A stretch of DNA of 64,000 nucleotides from Erwinia aphidicola (GTDB lineage: Bacteria > Pseudomonadota > Gammaproteobacteria > Enterobacterales > Enterobacteriaceae), in NCBI RefSeq assembly GCF_024169515.1, contig NZ_JAMKCQ010000001.1:3410001-3474000 (forward strand). The letters run 5' to 3'. Below, one piece after another: positions 1 through 8,274 of the stretch. The stretch's first letter is position 1. Each line of letters starts with the position of its first letter. The position numbers and the translations under genes are program-made. The notes under the pieces were generated by a model. It had not been told where the DNA came from. It ran no database searches and saw nothing but the letters and a program-made list of their open reading frames with translations.

Positions 1-1016
1 TCGAGCAGGATTTCGTCACGAATACGTTCAGCCAGGAAACCTTCACGCCATTCGCGCGTGCTGAGCGCATCCTGCATATTTTCGGCGCTGACGCTGAGGT
101 TATCACTGTACTGAACGGCATCCTGCAGCTGACGGCTCAGCCACATTGGGTCAAGAGGCAGCGTGTCCTGATCGCCGGTATAGCGGGCCGCTTCACGGAT
201 CAGCACTGGCCAGAAATCAGCCGCCGGCGCGTCATAACCCAGATTCTGAGCAATATTCAGCACCCACTGCATCCAGTGGCTGAAGTCTTCATCATCAACC
301 AGCTGGATATTGTCCTCAAACTCGCTGTAGAGCGACAGGGAAGCCAGGTCGGGTTCCATCTCCTGGAAGTCAGCCAGCGCATCACGCTCACCAATCAGTA
401 CCAGACGGAACTGCATTGGCATCGCAAGGATATCGAGCGGCAGAGGGCGGGTTTCATCCTGGGAGTACCAGTCAAAGCGCTGATTCACCATAATTTGCTT
501 GAGGCGCAGCCACATCAGCGGCTGAGCCAGCAAGGTTCGCAAGGAGAGGATCAGTACGCCACCGTTGGCACGATGTACCAGGCCTGGGGTCAGAGTGATG
601 GCAGATTGATGCAGACGTACGCAGCCAAAAAGCTGTTCCGTTTCAATCCACTCAGCCTGATGTACGCCGCCCACGCTGGCGAAGTTATCCTCTGCCCTTT
701 CGGCCGGGCGCCAGCTGACGGAGTTCCCACTTAGCGTATAGTGGCCACCGTAAAGGGCAGATTCATCGCCATCGTCAGCCGCCATTGAGGTAAGGATATC
801 CTGCAACAGCGTGAGGTATTCAGCGCTTTCAGGACTTTTGACCAGCATCAGCGGCACTTTTGCCGGGGTTTGCAGCAATAAGCTGAGGCCATTAAACAGG
901 CGAGCCTGTACGGTAGCAAAGCACTCTGCGTCGGCAGCAACTGCCTGCGAGAGGAGATGCTGGAAGCGTTCGGTATCGGGCTGTAGGGCGCGCCACTCTA
1001 ATCGATTGTTGGTCAA
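1..1016 (-). CDS. ycbZ: Lon-like ATP-independent protease homologue YcbZ (LonB type), N-terminal part
   Basis: Leftward reading frame open from the window edge to a TTG at 1014-1016; no in-frame ATG lies just upstream. The predicted protein starts TNNRLEWRALQPDT, which lines up with the LAWRDLVPDT start of E. coli YcbZ, and continues through the stretch ending LSTREWREGFLAERIRDEIL that precedes the Lon-type proteolytic domain. About 339 of the roughly 586 residues expected are in the window; the catalytic Ser-Lys domain lies outside. Next to matP as in E. coli, transcribed divergently from it. The family is related to Lon proteases; its function is poorly defined. The TTG start is the least certain part, since no strong ribosome binding site precedes it. 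Confidence 0.85.
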   Translation of the reverse strand, partial: MTNNRLEWRALQPDTERFQHLLSQAVAADAECFATVQARLFNGLSLLLQTPAKVPLMLVKSPESAEYLTLLQDILTSMAADDGDESALYGGHYTLSGNSVSWRPAERAEDNFASVGGVHQAEWIETEQLFGCVRLHQSAITLTPGLVHRANGGVLILSLRTLLAQPLMWLRLKQIMVNQRFDWYSQDETRPLPLDILAMPMQFRLVLIGERDALADFQEMEPDLASLSLYSEFEDNIQLVDDEDFSHWMQWVLNIAQNLGYDAPAADFWPVLIREAARYTGDQDTLPLDPMWLSRQLQDAVQYSDNLSVSAENMQDALSTREWREGFLAERIRDEILL

Positions 1017-1201
1017 AGTTATCGTATTTTTCTGAAATGAATAAAAGCGGCATTATACAAGATTTCAGCCTGTTAAGCACCGTAGACATGCGCCTGAAAC
1101 CAGGGCGATCTCACATTCCCCCCGCTGGTCCTGTTTTCTTTACAGCCTGATCAAAAAAAGCTGTTATTCTTAACCCGTTATGTGGTCAGCATGAGATTCC
1201 G

Positions 1202-1657
1202 ATGAAATATCAACAACTGGAAAATCTGGAAAGCGGTTGGAAGTGGAAGTATCTGGTCAAAAAACACCGCGAAGGTGAATCGATCACGCGCTATATCGAA
1301 TTAAGCGCCGCGCAGGCAGCCGTGGATGAACTGCTGGTCATGGAAAACCGGCCGGTTGAAGTGTTGCAGTGGATTAGCCTGCATATTAATCCGACGCTCG
1401 AAAACCGCATGAAACAGACGATTCGCGCCCGACGCAAACGTCATTTCAACGCCGAGCATCAACACACGCGTAAAAAATCTATCGATCTGGAGTATCTGGT
1501 GTGGCAGCGCCTGGCGGGTCTGGCACAGCGCCGTAATAGCACACTATCGGAAACGATTGTGCAGCTGATTGAAGATGCGGAAAGAAAAGAGCAGTACGCC
1601 AGCCAGATGTCGTCGCTCAAGCAGGATCTGAAAGCCATTCTGGGCAAGCCGGAATAA
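1202..1657 (+). CDS. matP: Macrodomain Ter protein MatP
   Basis: 151 residues, collinear with E. coli MatP (150). It begins [20 protein letters not shown] and holds the near-invariant basic stretch [20 protein letters not shown] before the C-terminal ribbon-helix-helix and coiled-coil part. MatP binds matS sites across the terminus region, compacts the Ter macrodomain and links it to the divisome through ZapB. Its presence beside ompA is the normal enterobacterial position. It ends 83 bp from the convergent ompA stop, with a shared hairpin terminator between them. Confidence 0.97.
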   Translation: MKYQQLENLESGWKWKYLVKKHREGESITRYIELSAAQAAVDELLVMENRPVEVLQWISLHINPTLENRMKQTIRARRKRHFNAEHQHTRKKSIDLEYLVWQRLAGLAQRRNSTLSETIVQLIEDAERKEQYASQMSSLKQDLKAILGKPE

Positions 1658-1697
1658 GCGCGATTCTGTTAGCTCTGCCGGAAAAGAGACCGGCAAT

Positions 1698-1724
1698 AAA
1701 AAACCCCGCCGAGGCGGGGTTTTT
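1698..1724. terminator. Bidirectional terminator between matP and ompA
   Basis: Perfect GC-rich stem AAAACCCCGCC / GGCGGGGTTTT around a two-base loop, with A and T runs on the two sides, placed between two convergent genes so that it can serve both strands. Confidence 0.9.
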
Positions 1725-1739
1725 TTATGACTGATGGAC

Positions 1740-2810
1740 TTAAGCCTGTGGCTGAGTCACAACGTCTTTGATGCCTTTAACTTCGATTTCTACGCGACGG
1801 TCTGGCGCCAGGCAGTCGATCAGGGCATTACGGCCTTTCACGCTGTCACAGGTGCTGCCGGTGACTGGGTTAGATTTACCCTCGCCACGTGCAGAGATCT
1901 TGTTAGCAGGGATGCCTTTAGAAACGAGGTAGTCAACAACAGACTGTGCACGCTTCTCAGACAGCTTCTGGTTGTACTGCTCTGAACCGATACGGTCAGT
2001 GTAGCCCAGAACAACAACAGAACCATCTTTAGGATCCAGATTGCTCAGCTGGGTGTACAGCTGATCCAGAGCCTGCTGGCCTTCTGGCTTCAGGGTGTTT
2101 TTGTTGAAGTTGAACAGCACGTCAGACTTCAGAGTGAAACGCTTGGTTTCAACAACTGGAGCTGGAGCTGGTGCTGGAGCAACAACTGGAGCTGCTGCTT
2201 CATCCTGACCGAAGCGGTATGAAACGCCAACGCTCAGCATGGAGTTATCAGGACGCGCACCAACGGTACCTGCGTCACCGATGTTGTTAACCCACTGGTA
2301 GTCCAGACGGGTTGCCCAGTTTTTGGTCACTGCGTATTCAACACCAACCGCGGCCAGTGGAGAAACACCGGTGTCGTGGTCGCTGATGCGATCGCCGCCA
2401 ACAACCTGCTGAGTGGAGTCAGCACGCCATACCATGCCACCCAGACGGGTGTACACGTCCAGATCGTCCATTACTGGGTAGCTTAATTTAGCTGCCAGCT
2501 GAACGCCCTGTGCTTTGAATGCGCCGTTAACCTGGTCGCCTTTGTTAGGCATACGGCCTAACCAGTCATAACCCAGCTCGAAGCCCAGGTATGGGTTCGC
2601 CTGATAACCCATGAATGCACCAGCACCAAGCTGGCTTTCATGAGATGGGCCGTCGTTATCTTGGTAACCGTTACCGTAGTAACCTTTGTCATGGTACTGA
2701 GACCAGCCCAGTTTAGCACCGGTGTACCAGGTGTCATCTTTAGGGGCGGCCTGCGCTACGGTAGCGAAGCCAGCCAGTGCCACTGCAATTGCGATAGCTG
2801 TCTTTTTCAT
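1740..2810 (-). CDS. ompA: Outer membrane protein A
   Basis: 356 residues against 346 in E. coli. Residues 1-21 form a signal peptide ending ATVAQA before mature APKDDTWY. An eight-stranded beta-barrel follows to about residue 200, then a Pro/Ala/Val linker (PAPAPAPV) near 208-222, then the OmpA-like peptidoglycan-binding domain with [20 protein letters not shown] and the conserved cysteine pair ([19 protein letters not shown]). It is the major structural porin-like protein linking outer membrane and murein. Monocistronic, with a long leader and a promoter recognisable about 150 bp upstream. Confidence 0.98.
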   Translation of the reverse strand: MKKTAIAIAVALAGFATVAQAAPKDDTWYTGAKLGWSQYHDKGYYGNGYQDNDGPSHESQLGAGAFMGYQANPYLGFELGYDWLGRMPNKGDQVNGAFKAQGVQLAAKLSYPVMDDLDVYTRLGGMVWRADSTQQVVGGDRISDHDTGVSPLAAVGVEYAVTKNWATRLDYQWVNNIGDAGTVGARPDNSMLSVGVSYRFGQDEAAAPVVAPAPAPAPVVETKRFTLKSDVLFNFNKNTLKPEGQQALDQLYTQLSNLDPKDGSVVVLGYTDRIGSEQYNQKLSEKRAQSVVDYLVSKGIPANKISARGEGKSNPVTGSTCDSVKGRNALIDCLAPDRRVEIEVKGIKDVVTQPQA

Positions 2811-2943
2811 TTTTGCGCCTCGTTATCATCCAAATAGGCAATGAGCTTTAAGTTAGCTCTTTGGTTTAATCCTTCGCCGGGTTGTGTAGCTCGATTATGA
2901 CTCTTCCAAAAAAAGGAGGTTATTGAGCACCCTGGCGAGCTAA

Positions 2944-2971
2944 AGTCTACAACGTACCAGCAAACTTACAA
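2944..2971 (-). promoter_or_regulatory. ompA promoter
   Basis: On the minus strand, -35 TTGTAA (2966-2971), 16-bp spacer and -10 TAGACT (2944-2949). The sequence around it (ACGTTGTAGACTTTA, then CGCCAGGG) matches the E. coli ompA promoter region. It predicts a leader of about 125 nt before the ATG, as expected for an mRNA whose 5' end controls stability. The 2811-3159 gap holds this promoter and leader and no gene. Confidence 0.75.
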
Positions 2972-3159
2972 GTATGATGTGACGGTGCTCAGCAAAAAAA
3001 CAGGGTTTCATACACATTTTTTAACATTTGAGGGTGAATTCTTTGCTGAAAAAAGGGTCTGTGAACGCAGCTAAACCATTGTCTAGCCGCGTCATAACAT
3101 AATCAGCGGGTTAAAGCGGGGCAGGGAAAGAAAAAACCTGAGAAAAATCTCAATTTTAC

Positions 3160-3657
3160 TTAATGATACAAACTAGAGTGAATTTTTATTCCATTTAACG
3201 GTCTGGATGGAAGATAAGAGGTCTCTTCCGGGCGCATAATCAGTCCGAGAGCTTGTCCAGAATCCGCTGCTTGCTGCAAACGTAGACGATCCGTTTCTGA
3301 TACTTCCTCTTCCAGCCAGCCCAAAACCACGCTGTAATTTCCCGTGCTCAACGCTTTGATCATCGCTTCAACGGTGGTGATGGTGGTGGAGTGAGGGGAC
3401 TGCATCACTTTATCCAGCGGTAACCCGGAGCGCTGAAGCCAGTCGCGGCTCAGTTTTTGCTGCGGCGTGAGCCACAGCTGCCAGCGCGACTGCGTACCTA
3501 ACTGTTGCAACAACGGCAGCAGCAGTCGCTGAGTCATACCAGGTTGATTCTCACTGTAAGTCAGTTCGCTGATCAGACCATTACCGCAGGCAGCTGCGGA
3601 TGAAGGAACGTGCAGGGCACGAGTAACAGATTGAGATTTCAGGGAATGAGTACGCAT
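3160..3657 (-). CDS. sulA: SOS cell division inhibitor SulA
   Basis: 165 residues from the ATG at 3657. A GTG 15 bp upstream would leave only about a dozen bases of leader and has no ribosome binding site, whereas GCGAAGA precedes the ATG. The core [20 protein letters not shown] and the C-terminus KIHSSLYH match E. coli SulA, including the tail that Lon recognises. SulA binds FtsZ and stops septation during DNA damage. It lies upstream of ompA on the same strand as in E. coli and has a strong LexA operator in its promoter. Confidence 0.95.
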   Translation of the reverse strand: MRTHSLKSQSVTRALHVPSSAAACGNGLISELTYSENQPGMTQRLLLPLLQQLGTQSRWQLWLTPQQKLSRDWLQRSGLPLDKVMQSPHSTTITTVEAMIKALSTGNYSVVLGWLEEEVSETDRLRLQQAADSGQALGLIMRPEETSYLPSRPLNGIKIHSSLYH

Positions 3658-3678
3658 GGTGTCTTCGCTCACAGGTGA

Positions 3679-3719
3679 CTGTATGGATATACAGTATATC
3701 CACAGTGAGCAAAGATCAA
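3679..3719 (-). promoter_or_regulatory. sulA promoter with LexA box
   Basis: LexA operator CTGTATGGATATACAG at 3679-3694 (CTGT-N8-ACAG). Read on the minus strand it is TACTGTATATCCATACAGT, close to the consensus. It overlaps the -10 TACTGT (3691-3696), which lies 17 bp from the -35 TTGATC (3714-3719). LexA bound here would block RNA polymerase, giving SOS control of sulA. Confidence 0.93.
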
Positions 3720-4088
3720 CCTTAATCTTGCGTGTGCAACAGCGCTTGTCATGATGGAAGTAGCCATCACCCGCATGAGCAAACGCCGTAACCCGTACGA
3801 ACTGTTTACCCGCGCCAATCCCGCAGAGAAAAGATCTTCCCCGCCCGCCTCACTCTGCGCCTGAACATACACAGGCTGCAGAATACTACTGCGCTAATTT
3901 ATCTGCTGACATGTTATTAAATTCAGCTGCAAGCTGCGGGGTTTAATAAAGCGAAATTATTATTCTGCCTGTTAACGCCTGGCTTGGCCGGTTAGGTAAA
4001 AATAAATTTTATTGACACTCTGTTCCTGGATATCAAAAGTTAGTGGGATTGAGTTAATTGATAATAATTTAATGTTATTGTGCTGCGA
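3720..4088. other. Intergenic region without a convincing gene
   Basis: Short open frames occur on both strands, but none has a good ribosome binding site together with a recognisable product. The right half is AT-rich. Confidence 0.6.
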
Positions 4089-4295
4089 TCAATAACTGAC
4101 ATGGTGATTTTTATGGAAAGGCTCCTCGCGGCGTTCATCCGGCATCTCCGCCGTGTCTGCTATAGAAACATGGGTATTCAGCAGCTTGTGATGCATAACA
4201 TCGGCACTGGCCGTTTTGAAATCCCCTCCCTGTGCGATGGCGGTAGCGGAAACCAGCAGGAAAAAACCGGCTACTAAAGGCGCGCTTATTTTCAT
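4089..4295 (-). CDS. Small predicted exported protein, unknown function
   Basis: 68 residues preceded by a good ribosome binding site (GGAGAATAACAG before the ATG). Residues 1-22 look like a classic signal peptide: KIS, a hydrophobic core APLVAGFFLLVSATAIA, and a likely cleavage after AIA or AQG. The mature part, of about 45 residues, is polar and rich in His and Glu and ends DERREEPFHKNHHVSY. It has no cysteine and no domain I recognise. It sits alone in the unusually long sulA-tfoX gap, where E. coli has no gene. The signal peptide and ribosome binding site make it more than chance. Confidence 0.6.
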   Translation of the reverse strand: MKISAPLVAGFFLLVSATAIAQGGDFKTASADVMHHKLLNTHVSIADTAEMPDERREEPFHKNHHVSY

Positions 4296-4904
4296 CTGTT
4301 ATTCTCCAAACTTTCTCGGAACTTATTCTGGCGCTACTTTGCCTGCTCTTTTGTCATGATTTGTCATAGTAGATTAAATCTTATCCCTGAGCTGTTTGGA
4401 ATCTATTCGGCTGTTACGGGTGCAGGGCGGCGCAGGCGTGTTTCTACTGCAATACTCCACCACGGGAAACAGCAGGAAATAGTTATGCGAAAATTAAGAG
4501 GGTAATTTCTGCTGCCACGCCTTGATCCGGTTTTTTTTAACCATCGGCTAATCCCTAAAGCCGGGGGCGATTCTGAAAGCGCGTCGCCCAGCACGGCCAT
4601 CCCTTGCCGCGTGCCGAGGCCCGCAGGGAGCGTCTTTTGCCGTTCCGGCGTGCTCAGGCTGAGCTCAGACCGGTTTGCGGACGTTTAGCGATAGAAGTCA
4701 TTTGTGGGGATACCTCAGGGATTGCCTCCCCGCAGCAAATCGACCTCTCCTGGTTTTTTATTTTTTCGTTACGTCTCGCAAATCCTTTAGGTAAAACGTG
4801 GGAACTGAATTTATTCATTGAACACGTAATTGAGATTGAATACTTTCTAATGCGTTGATTTAAGGACGATAGTTAGAAAAATCTTAAATGTACAGGGAGA
4901 GATC
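4296..4904. other. Long intergenic region upstream of tfoX
   Basis: About 600 bp without a convincing gene. Open frames at 4403-4600 (minus) and 4604-4858 (plus) are Arg/Pro-rich or lack ribosome binding sites. The last part is AT-rich and presumably holds the tfoX promoter and leader. Confidence 0.55.
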
Positions 4905-5546
4905 ATGACTAGCTCAAAACGTAAAATTGAAGAGGCAAAACAGCGTCTGCAGCTGCTGGGGGAAGTTGAATCGCGCACTCAGTTTGGCGGATATTGCCTG
5001 ACGGTGGAGAAAACCGTTTTTGCGGTCGTCGCTGACGGCGAGCTTTATCTGCGAGCCTGTGAGCAAGTGCGGCCCTATATTGTCGAACGCAAAATGGAGC
5101 CGCTAAACCTGAAAAAGCGCGGCGTGCCGGTGGCCCTTCACTATTATCGCGTTGACAGTGATTTATGGTCAGACAGCGATCAGCTGGTGGCGCTTTCCCG
5201 CCTTTGCCTGCTGGGGGCCAGGACGCAGCAGTTAGAAAAGCAGAAAAAGCGGCGGCTTAAGGACCTGCCCAATTTGGGGGTTCGAATGGAGATGCTGCTG
5301 CACCAGGTGGGAATTAACAACATCGAGACGCTAAAACAGAAGGGCGCGAAGCGGAGCTGGCTGCTGCTACGGACCTGCAACAGCAACCTCGGTTTAACCG
5401 TGCTCTACGCGTTGCAGGGGGCGATTGTTGGTCGCCATTACGAAGCTCTGCCGCAGGAGATGAAAGAAGAGCTGCGCATGTGGTTCCATCGCAATGCGCA
5501 GCGGGAAGCGAAAAGAGCGCGCGAACGCAACCAGGGGTTACGTTAG
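4905..5546 (+). CDS. tfoX: Competence regulator TfoX/Sxy
   Basis: 213 residues with AGGGAGAG upstream of the ATG. The N-terminal TfoX domain (FGGYCLTVEKTVFAVVADGE, then LYLRACEQ) and the C-terminal domain (RLKDLPNLGVRMEMLLHQVG, then GAKRSWLLLR) align with E. coli Sxy. Sxy works with CRP to activate CRP-S promoters of competence and type IV pilus genes. The gene is divergent from sulA as in E. coli, but the gap is much larger here. Its stop overlaps the end of convergent yccS by four bases. Confidence 0.93.
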   Translation: MTSSKRKIEEAKQRLQLLGEVESRTQFGGYCLTVEKTVFAVVADGELYLRACEQVRPYIVERKMEPLNLKKRGVPVALHYYRVDSDLWSDSDQLVALSRLCLLGARTQQLEKQKKRRLKDLPNLGVRMEMLLHQVGINNIETLKQKGAKRSWLLLRTCNSNLGLTVLYALQGAIVGRHYEALPQEMKEELRMWFHRNAQREAKRARERNQGLR

Positions 5547-7684
5547 CCGCGCTGCGCGATCTGTTTTTTCAGCCGGGCAATTTCTGGTAAAAGAGCCACC
5601 AGCAGGCCAACCTGCTGAAGAACCAGTGGCTCTTTCGTTGTCGTATCGGCTTCACTATGCTGAATGCGCTGCGCCAGACTATCCATCATCCGCTGAGCCT
5701 TATCCTCTTCCACAACCTCAATGTGCAGCACATCATCGACGTAACAGACGGCGTCATCCATCAGCTGCAGCATCTCGTCACTCTCCAGCTTTTCACGGTG
5801 CGCACCGAGCGCTGATATATAGCTGAGGAAAGAGTGATTCAGGCAGAGCAGGCGAAAAGCCGCTTCACGCAGCGTGCGGTCGGCTTTGTTTTCGACCGAA
5901 AGATTAGACACCACCGAAGCCAGCTCCGCATCACCATTGTGGGCATCACGACGGGCAACGCGATACTCCAGCCGATTGTCCTTGCCCTGATGGTACTGCA
6001 CGAGAATCGCATCCAGATATCGGCAGTTGGCGTTCAGGGTGCGCTCTGCCACGGCAGGAAGCCGCCGGAAGCGCCAGTCAGGCCAGATAAATGCCACGGC
6101 CAGCCAGGCAATGCCACAGCCAATCAGGGTATCGACAATACGCGGGATCGCCACTTCAAACCCTTCACCCAGCAGATTGAAACAGAGCAGAACCAGCAGG
6201 GTGATAAACATCGTGGCGTGGGCGTACTGCACGTTGCGGAAGGCAAAGAATAGCACGCCGGTGACCACCATCAGAATCAGCTGCCCCTCAACTGACGGTA
6301 CCAGCCACAGCAGCGGCAGCCCCAGAACAATGCCCGCAAGGGTGCCGATAATGCGCAGCGCGAGGCGGCGGCGGGTAGCGTTGTAATTGGGCTGGCAGAC
6401 AAACAGGCTGGTCAGCAAAATCCAGTAGCCGTGTTGTAAACCGGTCAGCTGGATAAAGGCATACCCGGTACACAGCAGCAGGGACAGGCGCACCGCGTGA
6501 CGAAAAAGCGGAGACTCCGGGCTCATATGGCGGCTAAGCCGCAGGCGGATATCGCTCCAGCCGGTCAGCCCCTCACTGGAGAGCGTCTGGTCATGCTGTG
6601 GCCCGCTCTCTGCCAGCGCCTGTTCCGATTCAATGGTCGCCAGCTGCGCATCAATTGCCTTCAGGTTATTCAGCAGATAGTGCATTGCTTTCACCTCTGC
6701 GCTGGCGGGCTGCTGTATCTCCAGGCGCTGCAGCGCGCTGTTGAGATTGGTAAACACTCGCTCAAAGTGGGCAGCGTGCAGATACTTTTCCCGCAGCAGA
6801 ATCGCACTGGAAAGTGTCTGACAGGCCTGCGCCTGCAGCGTCAGCAGGCGCTGGAAGCGAAACAGAATATCGCTGGAGCCCCAGGCTTTGCGCAGAGCGT
6901 GATACTGCACGTGTGACGAACTGGCCCGCTCGTGAATATCCTGAGCGACAAAATAGTAGTGCAGGGTGCGCCGGGTGCCGCGCTGGCCACGGTCGCCGCG
7001 CAGACGTGACTGTATAGAGGCCTTTGCCTGATTCAGCAGCGTCACCAGTTGGCTGTTGGCCATGGCAACGCCGACCAGCGTCTGGCGATCGTCGTCTTCA
7101 ATATCCGGGTCGAACAGGTTCGCCTTGGCTTCAAGATAGCGCGCCAGCTGGGCATAGCAGCGCGATATACTCTCCTGCAGCGGGCGGATGGGGAACAGCA
7201 GATGCCCGGCCAGCGTCAGCAGGTTATACCAAACAGCCCCCAGCAGCAGCAGGGCAGGCTGCAGATACCACTGGGCAAACAGGTTGATCCCCAGCATGGT
7301 ATAGATGGCGATCAGCAGTGCACCGAAGGCGATGGTGGCATAGCGTGGCCCCAGTGCGCCCAGCAGGATAAAGCCCCAGCTAGATACTGCCAGCCCGACG
7401 ATAAACAGCCATGGATGAGGAAACAGCAGCTCAACGGAAACCGAGGCGATACAGAAACAGATCAGCGTGATCAGCAGGTTGCGCAGGCGTCCGCTCAGGC
7501 GATCGTCGAGGTCAGCGAGTGCGGCGGCGACCACGCCCAGCGTCAGCGGAATCGTCCAGGCGATCTGATGCAGCCACCAGGGAACGGCCGCCGTTCCCGC
7601 CAGTGCCAGCGTGATGCGGATATTGTAGAGCCAGCTGCTGTTAAAAGCCTGACGCCGCAGGCTACTGAACAGGGATCTCTTCAT
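5543..7684 (-). CDS. yccS: Inner membrane protein YccS, FUSC/YccS family putative exporter
   Basis: 713 residues, close to the E. coli length. An N-terminal cluster of membrane segments (ITLALAGTAAVPWWLHQ to LFPIRPLQE, about residues 25-170), a soluble helical middle part and a second membrane cluster (LSLLLCTGYAFIQLTG to TLIGCGIAWLAVAFIWP, about 395-525) give the duplicated layout of the FUSC/aromatic acid exporter family. The LQHGYWILLTSLFVCQPNY motif is typical of YccS/YhfK. Substrate unknown. It forms a pair with yccF, nine bases upstream. Confidence 0.93.
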   Translation of the reverse strand: MKRSLFSSLRRQAFNSSWLYNIRITLALAGTAAVPWWLHQIAWTIPLTLGVVAAALADLDDRLSGRLRNLLITLICFCIASVSVELLFPHPWLFIVGLAVSSWGFILLGALGPRYATIAFGALLIAIYTMLGINLFAQWYLQPALLLLGAVWYNLLTLAGHLLFPIRPLQESISRCYAQLARYLEAKANLFDPDIEDDDRQTLVGVAMANSQLVTLLNQAKASIQSRLRGDRGQRGTRRTLHYYFVAQDIHERASSSHVQYHALRKAWGSSDILFRFQRLLTLQAQACQTLSSAILLREKYLHAAHFERVFTNLNSALQRLEIQQPASAEVKAMHYLLNNLKAIDAQLATIESEQALAESGPQHDQTLSSEGLTGWSDIRLRLSRHMSPESPLFRHAVRLSLLLCTGYAFIQLTGLQHGYWILLTSLFVCQPNYNATRRRLALRIIGTLAGIVLGLPLLWLVPSVEGQLILMVVTGVLFFAFRNVQYAHATMFITLLVLLCFNLLGEGFEVAIPRIVDTLIGCGIAWLAVAFIWPDWRFRRLPAVAERTLNANCRYLDAILVQYHQGKDNRLEYRVARRDAHNGDAELASVVSNLSVENKADRTLREAAFRLLCLNHSFLSYISALGAHREKLESDEMLQLMDDAVCYVDDVLHIEVVEEDKAQRMMDSLAQRIQHSEADTTTKEPLVLQQVGLLVALLPEIARLKKQIAQRG

Positions 7685-7692
7685 CGAAGCGG

Positions 7693-8139
7693 TTATTGAA
7701 AGCGTGCGCGCGCATTGGCTTCACGCGCGGCCTGAGCGACTTCCACTGAGACCACCCGGCGCCCGACCGGCCACAGGGCAATGGCGGCAATTTTGAAGTT
7801 GGCAATACCGACCGGAATGCCGATCAGCGTAATGCACTGGGCGATACCGATGCAGATATGTGAGATACACAGCCACCAGCCGAAAAAGACCAACCAGACC
7901 ACGTTCAGCAGCGTTCCACCGGTATTCAGCAGCGCATTCTTACCGCCCGGGTTTAACTCATCAACGTGCATCGCCTCGTTGCCAAAAGGCACCAGCGACA
8001 GTTTGGTGATCTCCCAACATGAGCGGGTCAACGGCAGCGTGAAGATGAAAATAATGCTGACCAGCGTCGCGACCAGCCAGGCGAGGGTAGTAAAGAAACC
8101 TCCCAGCACAAAATTCAGGATATTTAATACGGTGCGCAT
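7693..8139 (-). CDS. yccF: Inner membrane protein YccF
   Basis: 148 residues from the ATG at 8139, which has GAGGGA ahead of it and gives exactly the E. coli length; an upstream in-frame start would add nine residues. The sequence MRTVLNILNFVLGGFFTTLAW, FTLPLTRSCWEITKLSL and ALWPVGRRVVS is nearly that of E. coli YccF. Several hydrophobic segments place it in the inner membrane. Function unknown. Cotranscribed with yccS. Confidence 0.93.
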   Translation of the reverse strand: MRTVLNILNFVLGGFFTTLAWLVATLVSIIFIFTLPLTRSCWEITKLSLVPFGNEAMHVDELNPGGKNALLNTGGTLLNVVWLVFFGWWLCISHICIGIAQCITLIGIPVGIANFKIAAIALWPVGRRVVSVEVAQAAREANARARFQ

Positions 8140-8274
8140 AAACGGGTTTCCCTCTTGCGATAGCAATCATCAATGGACAATTCCTTGATTGTAACGCGTT
8201 TTAGCGCTGGAGCGGTACAGCACGGACAGTTAAACTGTCAGATGTAGAAAATAACCGCAGCCAGGGTCACCGGA

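Noticed and set aside
3740..3860. Short frame starting [17 protein letters not shown] upstream of sulA
   Set aside because: Under 40 codons, no clear ribosome binding site, no known relative; could be chance.
4604..4858. 84-codon frame upstream of tfoX
   Set aside because: No ribosome binding site, Arg-rich start followed by an AT-rich end, no recognisable product.
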